From: Bacteroidetes bacterium UBA7688
Lineage (GTDB): Bacteria; Bacteroidota; Bacteroidia; Chitinophagales; Chitinophagaceae
Assembly (NCBI GenBank): GCA_002482815.1
Contig: DLGS01000223.1
Coordinates: forward strand, 1-11,317
Reading direction: 5' to 3'
Length of the DNA: 11,317 nt
Position 1 is the first letter of the stretch; every line of letters begins with the position of its first letter. Of this stretch, positions 1 through 6,044 are shown in pieces. A program made the position numbers and the translations under genes. The notes under the pieces are model-generated. The model saw nothing but the letters and a program-made list of their open reading frames with translations. It searched no databases and had not been told where the DNA came from.

Positions 1-204
1 GTAACCGGGCTTTTGCAAAACCGTGTTGCCTATGATATAGCAATTCAAAACTATACCGACCTCACCCCTGAAGAAGAAAAAGATATCAGCCAACCGCTTC
101 CTTCGAGTTTCTTTACCGGAAAGCGGTTAAGCAAAACAGGTCGCCCCACTAAGAAACAGCGGCGCGACCTGAATGATATATTAGGAGATAATCCTGAAGA
201 TTAA
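1..204 (+). CDS. RNA-binding S4 domain protein (Hsp15-like), C-terminal part only
   Basis: This is the 3' end of a gene cut by the left window edge; the reading frame is open from base 1 and gives 67 residues before TAA. The visible part matches, from memory of the family, the C-terminal region of the short S4-domain proteins related to Hsp15, which bind ribosomal RNA (Hsp15 binds stalled 50S subunits carrying a nascent chain). The segment NRVAYDIAIQNYTDLTPEEE and the basic tail GRPTKKQRRDLND are typical of the Bacteroidota members: a conserved LTP motif, then a Lys/Arg-rich tail. The S4 fold itself lies upstream, outside the window, so the domain call rests only on the tail. The stop overlaps by 3 bases the stop of the convergent lipoprotein gene. 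Confidence 0.72.
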   Translation, partial: VTGLLQNRVAYDIAIQNYTDLTPEEEKDISQPLPSSFFTGKRLSKTGRPTKKQRRDLNDILGDNPED

Positions 205-1247
205 TACAGCAATCTGTAATCGCCGTCTTTTACTTTTACCCAGCTTTTTGCAAGGTCTTCGCTTTTATAAATTCCTTTGTTGGTTGCGATATAGAAGTAT
301 TTGTTTATTGCATCATTCTTGTACAAATTGTCTTTTGCAACAATGGAGTAAACAGTTGTATTAGCTGGCAGACCACTGTTTGCAGCAGCAAAAGCTGTAC
401 CGCTTGTTCTGTAAACGCCATTACCACTTGTACCCACCAGGAGTGTTTGATAAGCACTATAAGTGCAATGAATAGTTTTTCCTACCGGCAAGCCTGTATA
501 TGGTTTAAACTTTTTTCCGGAATCGTCGCTGTAATAAGCTCCCACAGATATAGCATTATAGTCTGTTGCTACTAATCTGGCACCCACATGCGACAAATAA
601 TATTTTTCACCTGTAGTGATTGGAAGGTCCGTAGAAACTGGAGTCCACAATTTATCCTTTTCAAATTTTGCAAATAGCTTGTTTCCTGCAAACAGGCTTC
701 CCGTCTGAGAATATCCGAAAAGGATTTTATTGTCTGCATAAGTAAAAGACTCCATTATTAATGGCGTATCGTTCTCCGTCCAGCTGGTATCCGGATTAAA
801 ATATGTTCCGTTTTCCGGGCTTATTGCTGTTTGAGCCACTCCACCAATCCTTTCATTACAAATATAAATTCTATTCAGGCTTGGGATATCTAAAATAAAA
901 TACGGCCAGAGAATTGTAGATGGCACCTGCACGAGTATTGGTTTAATCGGATTAAAAACTTTGCCTTCGTTTTCGCTGAAAAAAACAGTTTTTTCTTTTA
1001 CGATTATGATATTTTTTTTCGAAGTTATCAATGCACGTAAAGGCTTTCCGTCACCGGAAAAAATTGTTCTGAAATTTTCTCCATCATTCGAATTTACGAT
1101 ATTGCCGACAGCATCAGATGCATAAAGGACATATGGCCGCTGAATAACATTATTATTATCTATTCCGTTCTCTTTTTTACAACTTTGGGTTGCTATTGCA
1201 AAAAGGGCAATCAGCGATAGTTTTCCCAAAAGACTCTTTCCTTTCAT
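201..1247 (-). CDS. BNR/beta-propeller repeat lipoprotein
   Basis: A 348-residue predicted lipoprotein, probably surface or outer-membrane attached. The start is taken as ATG at 1247, giving MKGKSLLGKL, a hydrophobic stretch and then the lipobox region ATQSC with Cys23. An in-frame TTG six codons upstream would put extra residues before the signal peptide and looks less likely. The mature part contains repeats of the BNR/Asp-box or 'photosystem II assembly factor-like' propeller type: NIVNSNDGENF near the N terminus, YYSDDSGKKFKPY in the middle, and GVYRTSGTAF and GIYKSEDLAKSWVKV near the C terminus. Each resembles S/T-x-D-x-G-x-x-W/F turns. Such propellers are structural or ligand-binding scaffolds; no catalytic residues can be assigned. 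It lies 74 bases downstream of the DUF4836 gene in the same direction, with its own candidate -7 box in the gap, so it may be transcribed alone or by read-through. The exact function is unknown. Confidence 0.8.
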   Translation of the reverse strand: MKGKSLLGKLSLIALFAIATQSCKKENGIDNNNVIQRPYVLYASDAVGNIVNSNDGENFRTIFSGDGKPLRALITSKKNIIIVKEKTVFFSENEGKVFNPIKPILVQVPSTILWPYFILDIPSLNRIYICNERIGGVAQTAISPENGTYFNPDTSWTENDTPLIMESFTYADNKILFGYSQTGSLFAGNKLFAKFEKDKLWTPVSTDLPITTGEKYYLSHVGARLVATDYNAISVGAYYSDDSGKKFKPYTGLPVGKTIHCTYSAYQTLLVGTSGNGVYRTSGTAFAAANSGLPANTTVYSIVAKDNLYKNDAINKYFYIATNKGIYKSEDLAKSWVKVKDGDYRLLY

Positions 1248-1287
1248 GATGAAAATTTTTACCAAATTAAAACAAATTTCTTTAAAT

Positions 1288-1295
1288 CAAAAATA
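1288..1295 (-). promoter_or_regulatory. Candidate -7 box for the BNR lipoprotein gene
   Basis: The minus strand reads TATTTTTG, a match to the Bacteroidota -7 consensus TAnnTTTG, 40 bases upstream of the ATG at 1247. No clear TTTG -33 element is visible at the right distance, and the region is very AT-rich, so this is one of the weaker candidates. Confidence 0.3.
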
Positions 1296-1321
1296 TTAAG
1301 CGGGATGAACCGAAGCGGAAT

Positions 1322-3052
1322 TTAAAATGCCATGGAATCTGCCTGTTGTTGCATCAGCATTTGCATGCTTTCCATTTCTTTGTCACGCACTTCCTGCGCT
1401 TGCTGTAATACCTTGCTGAAATCAAATAGTTGTACCAGGCTGCTTTCATTCTTATTGACAAAATTGATGCTCATCTGATACTTAGATGCATTGTTTTCCA
1501 GGTTTCCGCCATTAAAAACAAGATTATCAAAGGTTTTGAGGGAGGCAAAATAAACCAATGAGTCTGCTGCATTGTTAGCCATGATTCCTGCCGTTCTTTT
1601 TGCCCAGTTGTTATAATCAAAAAACATACCGAACGGATGCTTTTGAATATGTTCTTTAATTTTTAGCGATGATTTCGCCATGTGCTTTCCTGCGATATAG
1701 TCGTTGGCCAGCATTGGTTTATTTGCAAACACTGCATACTTTTCGTTGACCAGAATAACGGAAGAGTCTGAGCCCGGACCCATTGATTTCATTTTGTATA
1801 CACCCGGGCTGCTCATTTCAAGCATTTCAAGTTTAATGGCAAGGTTCAATAATTTTTCAAACGCAGGTCTTTTATTTATTTTCAATGCAAACAAAATATC
1901 CATATCGGTCTGGTAGCTTGCGAAAGCAGAACTTTCATCTAAACTGTCAAACAAAATGGTTTCTTTTTTTTGCTGAAAATTATTCATTGAGAAAACCATA
2001 TCACCGGTTGTTGCAGACATTATTTCATCCACTGTCAATCCCTGTTCCTGAAGATAGCCATTTGCCAAACCCAGCATTCCCATCTTTTCGATTGTCTTTT
2101 GCAGACCTTCGGGAGACATATGGTAGGCAAAAACATAATCAAGACCTTCATTTGGAATTCTGTTTACAACATCATCCTCAATATTCTTATTGCTGTATTG
2201 TTTATTAATTTCTTTCAGCTCATCGGAATTATACAATAACATGTCTGTTACAATTCTTCCTTTGTTGAAATTTGTTGCCGCAGAAAAAGCAGTGTTACGC
2301 CACATTGTATTGGACAATGACAAGCCTCCGGTCATCATATCAATGTTTTTTGATCCATAGCTTGTCATGACGGCATCAATGTTTACCCAAAAGCCAAGGT
2401 CGTGTTTTTGCTTTTCGAACGCTGCAAAACGAGGGTCGCTCATCAGGGAATTTTCAGCTGATACATTAAAAGCCGATTCTAGATGAGACGCCAAAGCAAT
2501 CTCTTCATCAACAACAGGTGGTGCAACCTCTTCTTCGAAATAATTTGGCTCACTACGCTGAACCGACACCAAAATCAACAAATTGTTTGTCCATCCTGCA
2601 TAAATTTCTTCTGTCAGCCGGGCTTCCTTTCTCTTTTTGTTTTCTTTCAGCTTCGCATCCGAAAAGGTCTTCTTTACAAATGATTCCCATTTCATAGCAT
2701 CCTTTAGTGGAACCAAAGCCACAAAACATGCTTCTTTATCGTTTGCACCACTGTTTTTCAAATAAGCATAAAAGGTGTTGAGTTCGTCAACACCTGCTTC
2801 CTGCATGTTTTTAATAAATTCGGATTGCTTCGCAGAGTCTTGCTTTGATTTAGATCCCCGGAGCTTGTCCCAGAGATTGCTTCCTGTAATCATGCTCCAG
2901 GCGATTTTCTTAGAAAGCTCTTTTGTATTTACCTCCGCTACCATCAATGCATTTTTAGGAATAAACTTCGCATGGTCAGGCGTACTGTGGCAGGAACCAA
3001 ATAAAATCAGAACCGGAACAAATAAATAAAGCAAAAAGGAACGGGAATTCAT
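1322..3052 (-). CDS. DUF4836 family lipoprotein
   Basis: A 576-residue lipoprotein. The N terminus is a clear type II signal peptide: MNSRSF, a hydrophobic core, then LFGSC with Cys21 as the lipidation site. The mature protein begins with the FIPKNALMVAEVNTKELSKKI segment, which I recognise as the hallmark start of DUF4836, a family largely confined to Bacteroidota. The family's role is unknown to me; the proteins are large, outer-membrane associated and repeat an alpha/beta motif. The C-terminal 25 residues are strikingly Met- and Gln-rich (MESMQMLMQQQADSMAF). The gene starts 21 bases after the DUF3127 stop codon with no promoter motif between, so the two are probably co-transcribed. The start ATG is chosen because it directly precedes the signal peptide. 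No enzymatic motif was seen. Confidence 0.85.
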   Translation of the reverse strand: MNSRSFLLYLFVPVLILFGSCHSTPDHAKFIPKNALMVAEVNTKELSKKIAWSMITGSNLWDKLRGSKSKQDSAKQSEFIKNMQEAGVDELNTFYAYLKNSGANDKEACFVALVPLKDAMKWESFVKKTFSDAKLKENKKRKEARLTEEIYAGWTNNLLILVSVQRSEPNYFEEEVAPPVVDEEIALASHLESAFNVSAENSLMSDPRFAAFEKQKHDLGFWVNIDAVMTSYGSKNIDMMTGGLSLSNTMWRNTAFSAATNFNKGRIVTDMLLYNSDELKEINKQYSNKNIEDDVVNRIPNEGLDYVFAYHMSPEGLQKTIEKMGMLGLANGYLQEQGLTVDEIMSATTGDMVFSMNNFQQKKETILFDSLDESSAFASYQTDMDILFALKINKRPAFEKLLNLAIKLEMLEMSSPGVYKMKSMGPGSDSSVILVNEKYAVFANKPMLANDYIAGKHMAKSSLKIKEHIQKHPFGMFFDYNNWAKRTAGIMANNAADSLVYFASLKTFDNLVFNGGNLENNASKYQMSINFVNKNESSLVQLFDFSKVLQQAQEVRDKEMESMQMLMQQQADSMAF

Positions 3053-3073
3053 TTCAAGTAATGGTTTGTTTTT

Positions 3074-3499
3074 TTAGAATGGCAAATCGTCAGCAGAGCC
3101 GGCGTTCGACGAATTGAAATTATTATTTGCCGGGGGGGCTGCGTTATATTGTTGCTGTGGTTGTTGCGGTGCAGCAGCCTGATTGTTATAAGCATTGTTG
3201 TCGCCTGCGCTTGCACGCTCAATGCGCCATGCATCCAGACTGGTAATGTAGTTTACTTTACCATCTTTCTCCCATTTGTTGCCACGAATGTTGAAACTTA
3301 CTTTCACCATATCGCCTTCATTGTAGCTATCCAACATTTCGCAACGGTTTTGAACAGCCTGCAATTTTGCGAAATTCGGATAAGAATTTCCGTTTACTTC
3401 TTCTGTGATGTCAAGCACAAATTCACGCTTTTTAAAACGTTCTGACACTTGCATTGTTGGTCCTTTTTCAATCAACTTTCCGATTACTTCTAAAGCCAT
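3074..3499 (-). CDS. DUF3127 family protein with SSB-like acidic C-terminal tail
   Basis: A 141-residue soluble protein. Residues 1-95 (MALEVIGKLIE ... YITSLDAWRIE) match the DUF3127 family as I remember it; the pattern of strands, with KREFVLDI, EGDMVKVSFNIRG and INYITSLDAWRI-like segments, resembles an OB fold. Residues about 97-134 are a flexible Asn/Gln/Ala/Pro-rich linker, and the protein ends in ADDLPF. This architecture copies that of single-stranded DNA-binding protein, whose acidic tip (DDDIPF in E. coli, often DDLPF in Bacteroidota) recruits repair and replication partners. I infer a nucleic-acid-binding or SSB-partner role; this is not established. It is not a canonical SSB: the core lacks the usual SSB sequence pattern and is shorter. 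Its own promoter candidate lies 45 bases upstream, and it probably heads an operon with the DUF4836 lipoprotein gene. Confidence 0.85.
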   Translation of the reverse strand: MALEVIGKLIEKGPTMQVSERFKKREFVLDITEEVNGNSYPNFAKLQAVQNRCEMLDSYNEGDMVKVSFNIRGNKWEKDGKVNYITSLDAWRIERASAGDNNAYNNQAAAPQQPQQQYNAAPPANNNFNSSNAGSADDLPF

Positions 3500-3543
3500 T
3501 ATTATAGATTTTTAATTGTTTACAAAATTGAATTCTTCTCTGT

Positions 3544-3575
3544 CAAAGGTAATTAAGCGGGTCAATATATTCAAA
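3544..3575 (-). promoter_or_regulatory. Bacteroidota-type promoter of the DUF3127-DUF4836 unit
   Basis: On the minus strand, TTTG (3575-3572) is followed after 20 bases by TACCTTTG (3551-3544), fitting the Bacteroidota sigma-factor consensus TTTG-N~19-TAnnTTTG. The -7 box ends 45 bases upstream of the DUF3127 ATG. This is the best-formed promoter in the window because both elements are present. Confidence 0.6.
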
Positions 3576-3596
3576 CCAAATTGCTTCTTGCTTTGC

Positions 3597-3631
3597 AAAA
3601 AAATAACCCCTGGCAATTGCAAGGGGTTATT
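3597..3631 (-). terminator. Rho-independent terminator after tRNA-His
   Basis: A perfect 10-bp stem pairs 3602-3611 (AATAACCCCT) with 3622-3631 (AGGGGTTATT) around a 10-base loop. Read on the minus strand it ends in seven T residues (complement of 3597-3603). It begins 13 bases past the tRNA 3' end, so it most likely ends the tRNA-His transcript and insulates it from the DUF3127 promoter downstream. Confidence 0.88.
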
Positions 3632-3643
3632 GAGAAAACTGAG

Positions 3644-3718
3644 GGAGATAAATGGGTCTCGAACCCACGACCTCCAGTGCCACAAACTGGCGCTCTAACC
3701 AACTGAGCTACTACCTCC
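3644..3718 (-). tRNA. tRNA-His (anticodon GTG)
   Basis: The minus strand folds as a full cloverleaf. There is a 7-bp acceptor stem, GAGGTAG with TTATCTC (two G-T wobbles). The D arm is GCTC-AGTTGGTTA-GAGC, the anticodon arm is CCAGT-TTGTGGC-ACTGG with anticodon GTG at 3683-3681, and the T arm is GTGGG-TTCGAGA-CCCAT. The histidine identity is confirmed by the extra G at position -1 (3718) facing discriminator C73 (3644), the hallmark pair read by histidyl-tRNA synthetase. The CCA end is not encoded (CTC follows). It is a single gene with its own candidate promoter and terminator. Confidence 0.97.
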
Positions 3719-3734
3719 ATTTTTCTTTGGGCAG

Positions 3735-3742
3735 CAAATGTA
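3735..3742 (-). promoter_or_regulatory. Candidate -7 box for tRNA-His
   Basis: The minus strand reads TACATTTG, a full match to TAnnTTTG, 16 bases upstream of the mature tRNA 5' end. A short 5' leader would be removed by RNase P. No convincing -33 TTTG was found at 19-21 bases. Confidence 0.5.
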
Positions 3743-3817
3743 GGGGTTTTTTTGGAAATTAACGAGAAAGAAAGAATTCTTTACGCGGTTTTTTTAGCCT
3801 TATTACCTCGATTTCCC

Positions 3818-3855
3818 AAAAAAACAAGGAAACAAGTGTCTTGTTCCCTTGTTTT
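3818..3855 (-). terminator. Rho-independent terminator of the His-rich lipoprotein gene
   Basis: A 16-bp stem with one A-C mismatch pairs 3821-3836 with 3840-3855 around a TGT loop. On the minus strand it runs into seven T residues (complement of 3818-3824). It starts 15 bases after the stop codon of the 55-codon gene, which is good independent evidence that this small gene is transcribed. Confidence 0.88.
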
Positions 3856-3870
3856 GATTATTAAACGATT

Positions 3871-4038
3871 CTAACGACGATGCCCGTGATGATGATGAGG
3901 GTAGTGATGGTGGTGAGGACCTCTGTTATAATATCCTCTTCGTGGTCCATGATCATATACACCAACATAGCACGAACTAAATCCGAGGCTGAGCAAAATC
4001 AATACAATGATTGCTGCCGAATACTTTGTCTTTCTCAT
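3871..4038 (-). CDS. Small histidine-rich lipoprotein (55 residues)
   Basis: A short gene below common length cut-offs. ATG at 4038 begins MRKTKYSAAI, followed by a Leu/Ile/Val core and GFSSC, giving a type II signal peptide with Cys23 as the probable lipidation site. The mature 33 residues are unusual: after YVGVYDHGPRRGYYNRGP come two HHHH blocks separated by YP, then GHRR and TAG. Ten of the 33 mature residues are His, with several Tyr, Gly and Arg. It is framed by a candidate -7 box upstream and a strong terminator 15 bases downstream, so it looks like a complete monocistronic gene. Metal binding (Zn, Ni, Cu or Co) at the envelope is a reasonable inference from the His blocks, but no family-level function can be assigned. 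It is divergent from the outer-membrane barrel gene. Confidence 0.82.
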   Translation of the reverse strand: MRKTKYSAAIIVLILLSLGFSSCYVGVYDHGPRRGYYNRGPHHHHYPHHHHGHRR

Positions 4039-4084
4039 AAAATTTGAAGTTTGGTTTGAAGATTATGACATACACGGCTATCTA

Positions 4085-4100
4085 AAGTTTAATCAAACTT
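4085..4100. repeat. Inverted repeat in the divergent promoter region
   Basis: AAGTTTAATCAAACTT is a perfect 6-bp inverted repeat with a 4-base centre. Its right arm overlaps the candidate -7 box of the His-rich gene (4094-4101), so it could be an operator. It may equally be chance in AT-rich DNA. Confidence 0.35.
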
Positions 4101-4101
4101 A
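4094..4101 (-). promoter_or_regulatory. Candidate -7 box for the His-rich lipoprotein gene
   Basis: The minus strand reads TAAGTTTG, matching TAnnTTTG and identical to the box before ppiD. It lies 55 bases upstream of the ATG at 4038. A TTTG further upstream is spaced only 12 bases away, so a proper -33 element is not evident. Confidence 0.4.
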
Positions 4102-4165
4102 ATTATACATCCTCAAATCCCTTTCATTGAAAGCTTTTTTTAACTTTTATTCTGCGCTGAGCGGC

Positions 4166-4173
4166 TATCTTTG
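4166..4173 (+). promoter_or_regulatory. Candidate -7 box for the outer-membrane barrel gene
   Basis: TATCTTTG matches TAnnTTTG and ends 17 bases before the ATG at 4191, implying a very short leader. The 10 bases before the start codon (AAATTTATCT) contain no Shine-Dalgarno sequence, as is common in Bacteroidota. Confidence 0.5.
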
Positions 4174-4190
4174 CACTCATAAATTTATCT

Positions 4191-4895
4191 ATGAAGAAAT
4201 ATATTGCCCTGATGGCATTATTAATTGGCTCAGGTTATAGCTCAATGGCTCAGAACGCTACAAACCCGGAGATTGCAGACAAAAGAACCATGGTTGAAAA
4301 ACCTTCACGCGACTTTTTGATGATTAAATTGACCAGCAGCGGCTGGGCAGACCAACCGGACAGCTTGAATACCAAAGGAATCGGTCGCGGATTTGCCACT
4401 TCTATCATGTATGATTTTCCGATAAAAAAATCACATTTCAGCTTTGCTGCCGGTTTGGGTATTAATGTTCAGAATGTGTTTTTTGACAAGCAAAATATCA
4501 ACTTTAAAGATACCGGTTCCCAAGCTATTTTCTTTACCAGCTCGGCTTACAAGCGTTATAAATTTACAACTGCACATTTAGAATTACCGTTGGAAATTCG
4601 TTTTTTTGGTAATAATAAAAACCGCAACCGTGGTTTCAAGGCGGCAATCGGAACCAATGTTGGTTTGAATGTAGGTGCACACACTAAAGGTGTTTCAGGT
4701 AGCGGTGGCAGCAAATTCAATGATAAAGTAGTGAGCAAAAGATTCATTCAGCAGTGGAGCTTTTCGCCAACAATGAGATTGGGATACGGCAACTTCAGTG
4801 TGTATGGCAGTTATAGCCTTACTCCTTTATTTAAAGAAAATGCAGGACCACAGGTTTTACCCTATTCTATTGGGATTTGCATTACAGGATTATAA
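4191..4895 (+). CDS. Outer-membrane beta-barrel protein (PorT-like)
   Basis: A 234-residue secreted protein. Residues 1-20 form a Sec signal peptide (MKKYIALMAL, hydrophobic core, ending SSMA before Gln21). The mature part shows alternating polar and hydrophobic strands rich in Gly and aromatics (HFSFAAGLGINVQNVFF, TTAHLELPLEIRFFG, KAAIGTNVGLNVGAH, SPTMRLGYGNFSVYGSYSL). This pattern is typical of the 'outer membrane protein beta-barrel' domain, a small barrel of about eight strands. The LELPLEIRFF segment is characteristic of the PorT-like group in Bacteroidota. No enzymatic role is implied; the family has structural or unknown roles. It is monocistronic, with a -7 box just upstream and a bidirectional terminator downstream. 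Confidence 0.82.
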   Translation: MKKYIALMALLIGSGYSSMAQNATNPEIADKRTMVEKPSRDFLMIKLTSSGWADQPDSLNTKGIGRGFATSIMYDFPIKKSHFSFAAGLGINVQNVFFDKQNINFKDTGSQAIFFTSSAYKRYKFTTAHLELPLEIRFFGNNKNRNRGFKAAIGTNVGLNVGAHTKGVSGSGGSKFNDKVVSKRFIQQWSFSPTMRLGYGNFSVYGSYSLTPLFKENAGPQVLPYSIGICITGL

Positions 4896-4912
4896 AAATT
4901 GTTTAGTTAAAA

Positions 4913-4953
4913 ATAAAAAACGGGGAAAACATAATGTTTTCCCCGTTTTTTAT
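4913..4953. terminator. Bidirectional rho-independent terminator
   Basis: A perfect 19-bp stem pairs 4913-4931 with 4935-4953 around a 3-base loop. Its core is CGGGGAAAAC / GTTTTCCCCG, flanked by six A on the left and six T on the right. It therefore works in both directions, ending the plus-strand barrel gene (stop at 4895) and the minus-strand thioredoxin-like gene (stop at 4966). Confidence 0.93.
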
Positions 4954-4965
4954 TTAGTAATAAAT

Positions 4966-5481
4966 TTAATTCTTTTTTGGCGAAACGATAGCCAGTAAAT
5001 CAGCCTCTATGGATTGCTTTGGGGCCTCTACGATTCGTCCCAGTTCAACACCGTCTTTCATCACCACGATGGTCGGTACCAGCGTTACTTTGAATGGGTC
5101 CTGCTCGTTGTCTTTCGACTTTTTACTACGGTCCAGTGCGTACATTTTATAATTGGTGTAAGACCGGGACAACATCATAGTTTTATACAATTTGGGTAAA
5201 AGGTTTTGGGTGTCTTCGCACCATGTGCCCATAAAAATCATCAGCTGACAAGAGGGTAGAACTTTTTTCAATTCCTCTGTTACTACAGGGTCCGGGTTGT
5301 AGGCACCGCTTCCCATAGTTATCCAATCGAATGATGCCTCATCGTTGAGGTCATCGAATGTGCAGCGGCCCACAAACATCGTTCTGCCGGTTTGCTCATC
5401 CTTTGAGATATCGAATCCATATTGCGCATATGAAGCAAAGGATGATAACAACAAAGCAACGGCAACAACTATTTTTTTCAT
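4966..5481 (-). CDS. Secreted thioredoxin-like protein with a one-cysteine WCED site
   Basis: A 171-residue protein with a Sec signal peptide (MKKIVVAVAL ... SYAQ, cleavage probably after Ala19). Residues about 75-165 form a thioredoxin-like fold: a strand CQLMIFMGTW, the active-site position WCEDTQ (Cys88), a central strand with YALDRS, and the cis-proline motif VPTIVV (Pro136) followed by the KDGVELGRI hairpin. The second active-site cysteine of the CxxC motif is absent (C-E-D-T), so it cannot act as a normal dithiol oxidoreductase. It may be a monothiol enzyme or a thiol-binding protein; other Cys residues occur at 40 and 78. The ATG at 5481 is chosen because it starts the signal peptide; ATG 5487 is also possible. 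It follows merR by only 5-11 bases, so the two are co-transcribed. Confidence 0.82.
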   Translation of the reverse strand: MKKIVVAVALLLSSFASYAQYGFDISKDEQTGRTMFVGRCTFDDLNDEASFDWITMGSGAYNPDPVVTEELKKVLPSCQLMIFMGTWCEDTQNLLPKLYKTMMLSRSYTNYKMYALDRSKKSKDNEQDPFKVTLVPTIVVMKDGVELGRIVEAPKQSIEADLLAIVSPKKN

Positions 5482-5492
5482 AAACATCAATT

Positions 5493-6008
5493 TTAAATTT
5501 GGTTTCTTAATAAAATTAAAGTCGCTTTGATGGATTGCAAGGCTTTGAAAATATCGTTTTTCTCCAGGTCTTTCAGGTTTACATTTTTTAATTCCTTTAA
5601 TCTTGCCTTTGCGCCGGCAATCGTAAATCCTTTTTCTTTTACTAAATGATGAATCACTTTCAACTGTTCAATATTCTCCGGCGTATAGAGACGGTCACCT
5701 TTGCGCGTGGTGCGCATTTTCAACCCAAACTGCACCGTCCAAAACCGGATATGTGATGTCCGCACTTTAAACATTGCAGCCGTTTCACCAATGCTGTAGT
5801 AATTTTTTTCAGCAAGGTTTGTTTGAGCAATCTTCTTTACCGGAAAATCTGAAGGGGTTTTTTCTTTGGGTTTTTTAATCTCTTTAACTGGCGCTATTTC
5901 GTCTGATTCATTTACTTCGGCTTTAGGCACACGTTTTTGTTTCGCGGCAGGCGCGGTTTGCGGCACTATAGGCTCTAAATCAAATAAAGTTAGGATTTGC
6001 ACACTCAT
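5493..6008 (-). CDS. MerR family transcriptional regulator
   Basis: A 171-residue DNA-binding protein. Residues about 70-138 are a MerR-type winged helix-turn-helix: YYSIGETAAMFKVRTSHIRFW, then RKGDRLYTPENIEQLKVIHHLVKEKGFTIAGAKARL, matching the family order of HTH, wing (RLYT) and second helical pair. The N-terminal 69 residues are an unusual low-complexity extension rich in Lys, Pro, Glu and Ala. Only about 30 residues follow the HTH (a short coiled-coil-like helix, LEKNDIFKALQSIKATLILL), so there is no effector-binding domain and no cysteine for metal or redox sensing. This form is widespread in Bacteroidota; its regulon is not known to me. It sits between gldD and the thioredoxin-like gene, all minus strand. 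Confidence 0.9.
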   Translation of the reverse strand: MSVQILTLFDLEPIVPQTAPAAKQKRVPKAEVNESDEIAPVKEIKKPKEKTPSDFPVKKIAQTNLAEKNYYSIGETAAMFKVRTSHIRFWTVQFGLKMRTTRKGDRLYTPENIEQLKVIHHLVKEKGFTIAGAKARLKELKNVNLKDLEKNDIFKALQSIKATLILLRNQI

Positions 6009-6014
6009 GCTTTA

Positions 6015-6022
6015 CAAATTTA
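6015..6022 (-). promoter_or_regulatory. Candidate -7 box for merR
   Basis: The minus strand reads TAAATTTG within the 36-base gap between gldD and merR, 6 bases before the ATG. The implied leader is almost nil, and read-through from gldD is an alternative. Confidence 0.3.
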
Positions 6023-6044
6023 CTGTAAATGCAGGATTAAATAT

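Noticed and set aside
3049..3234. Minus-strand frame beginning MHGALSVQAQA
   Set aside because: It lies in another frame over the DUF3127 linker, which is a clear gene.
3074..3499. Calling the DUF3127 gene ssb
   Set aside because: Only the linker and tail resemble SSB; the core does not show the usual SSB sequence, so the name would overstate the evidence.
3516..3698. Plus-strand frame ending in GSRTHDLQCHKLAL
   Set aside because: This is a translation of the tRNA-His gene in the opposite strand, a well-known false protein; the frame also runs through the terminator.
3886..3915. Short tandem-looking GTGATGATGATG / GTGATGGTGGTG tract, considered as a microsatellite or CRISPR-like repeat
   Set aside because: It is explained by His codons (CAC/CAT) of the small lipoprotein gene on the minus strand.
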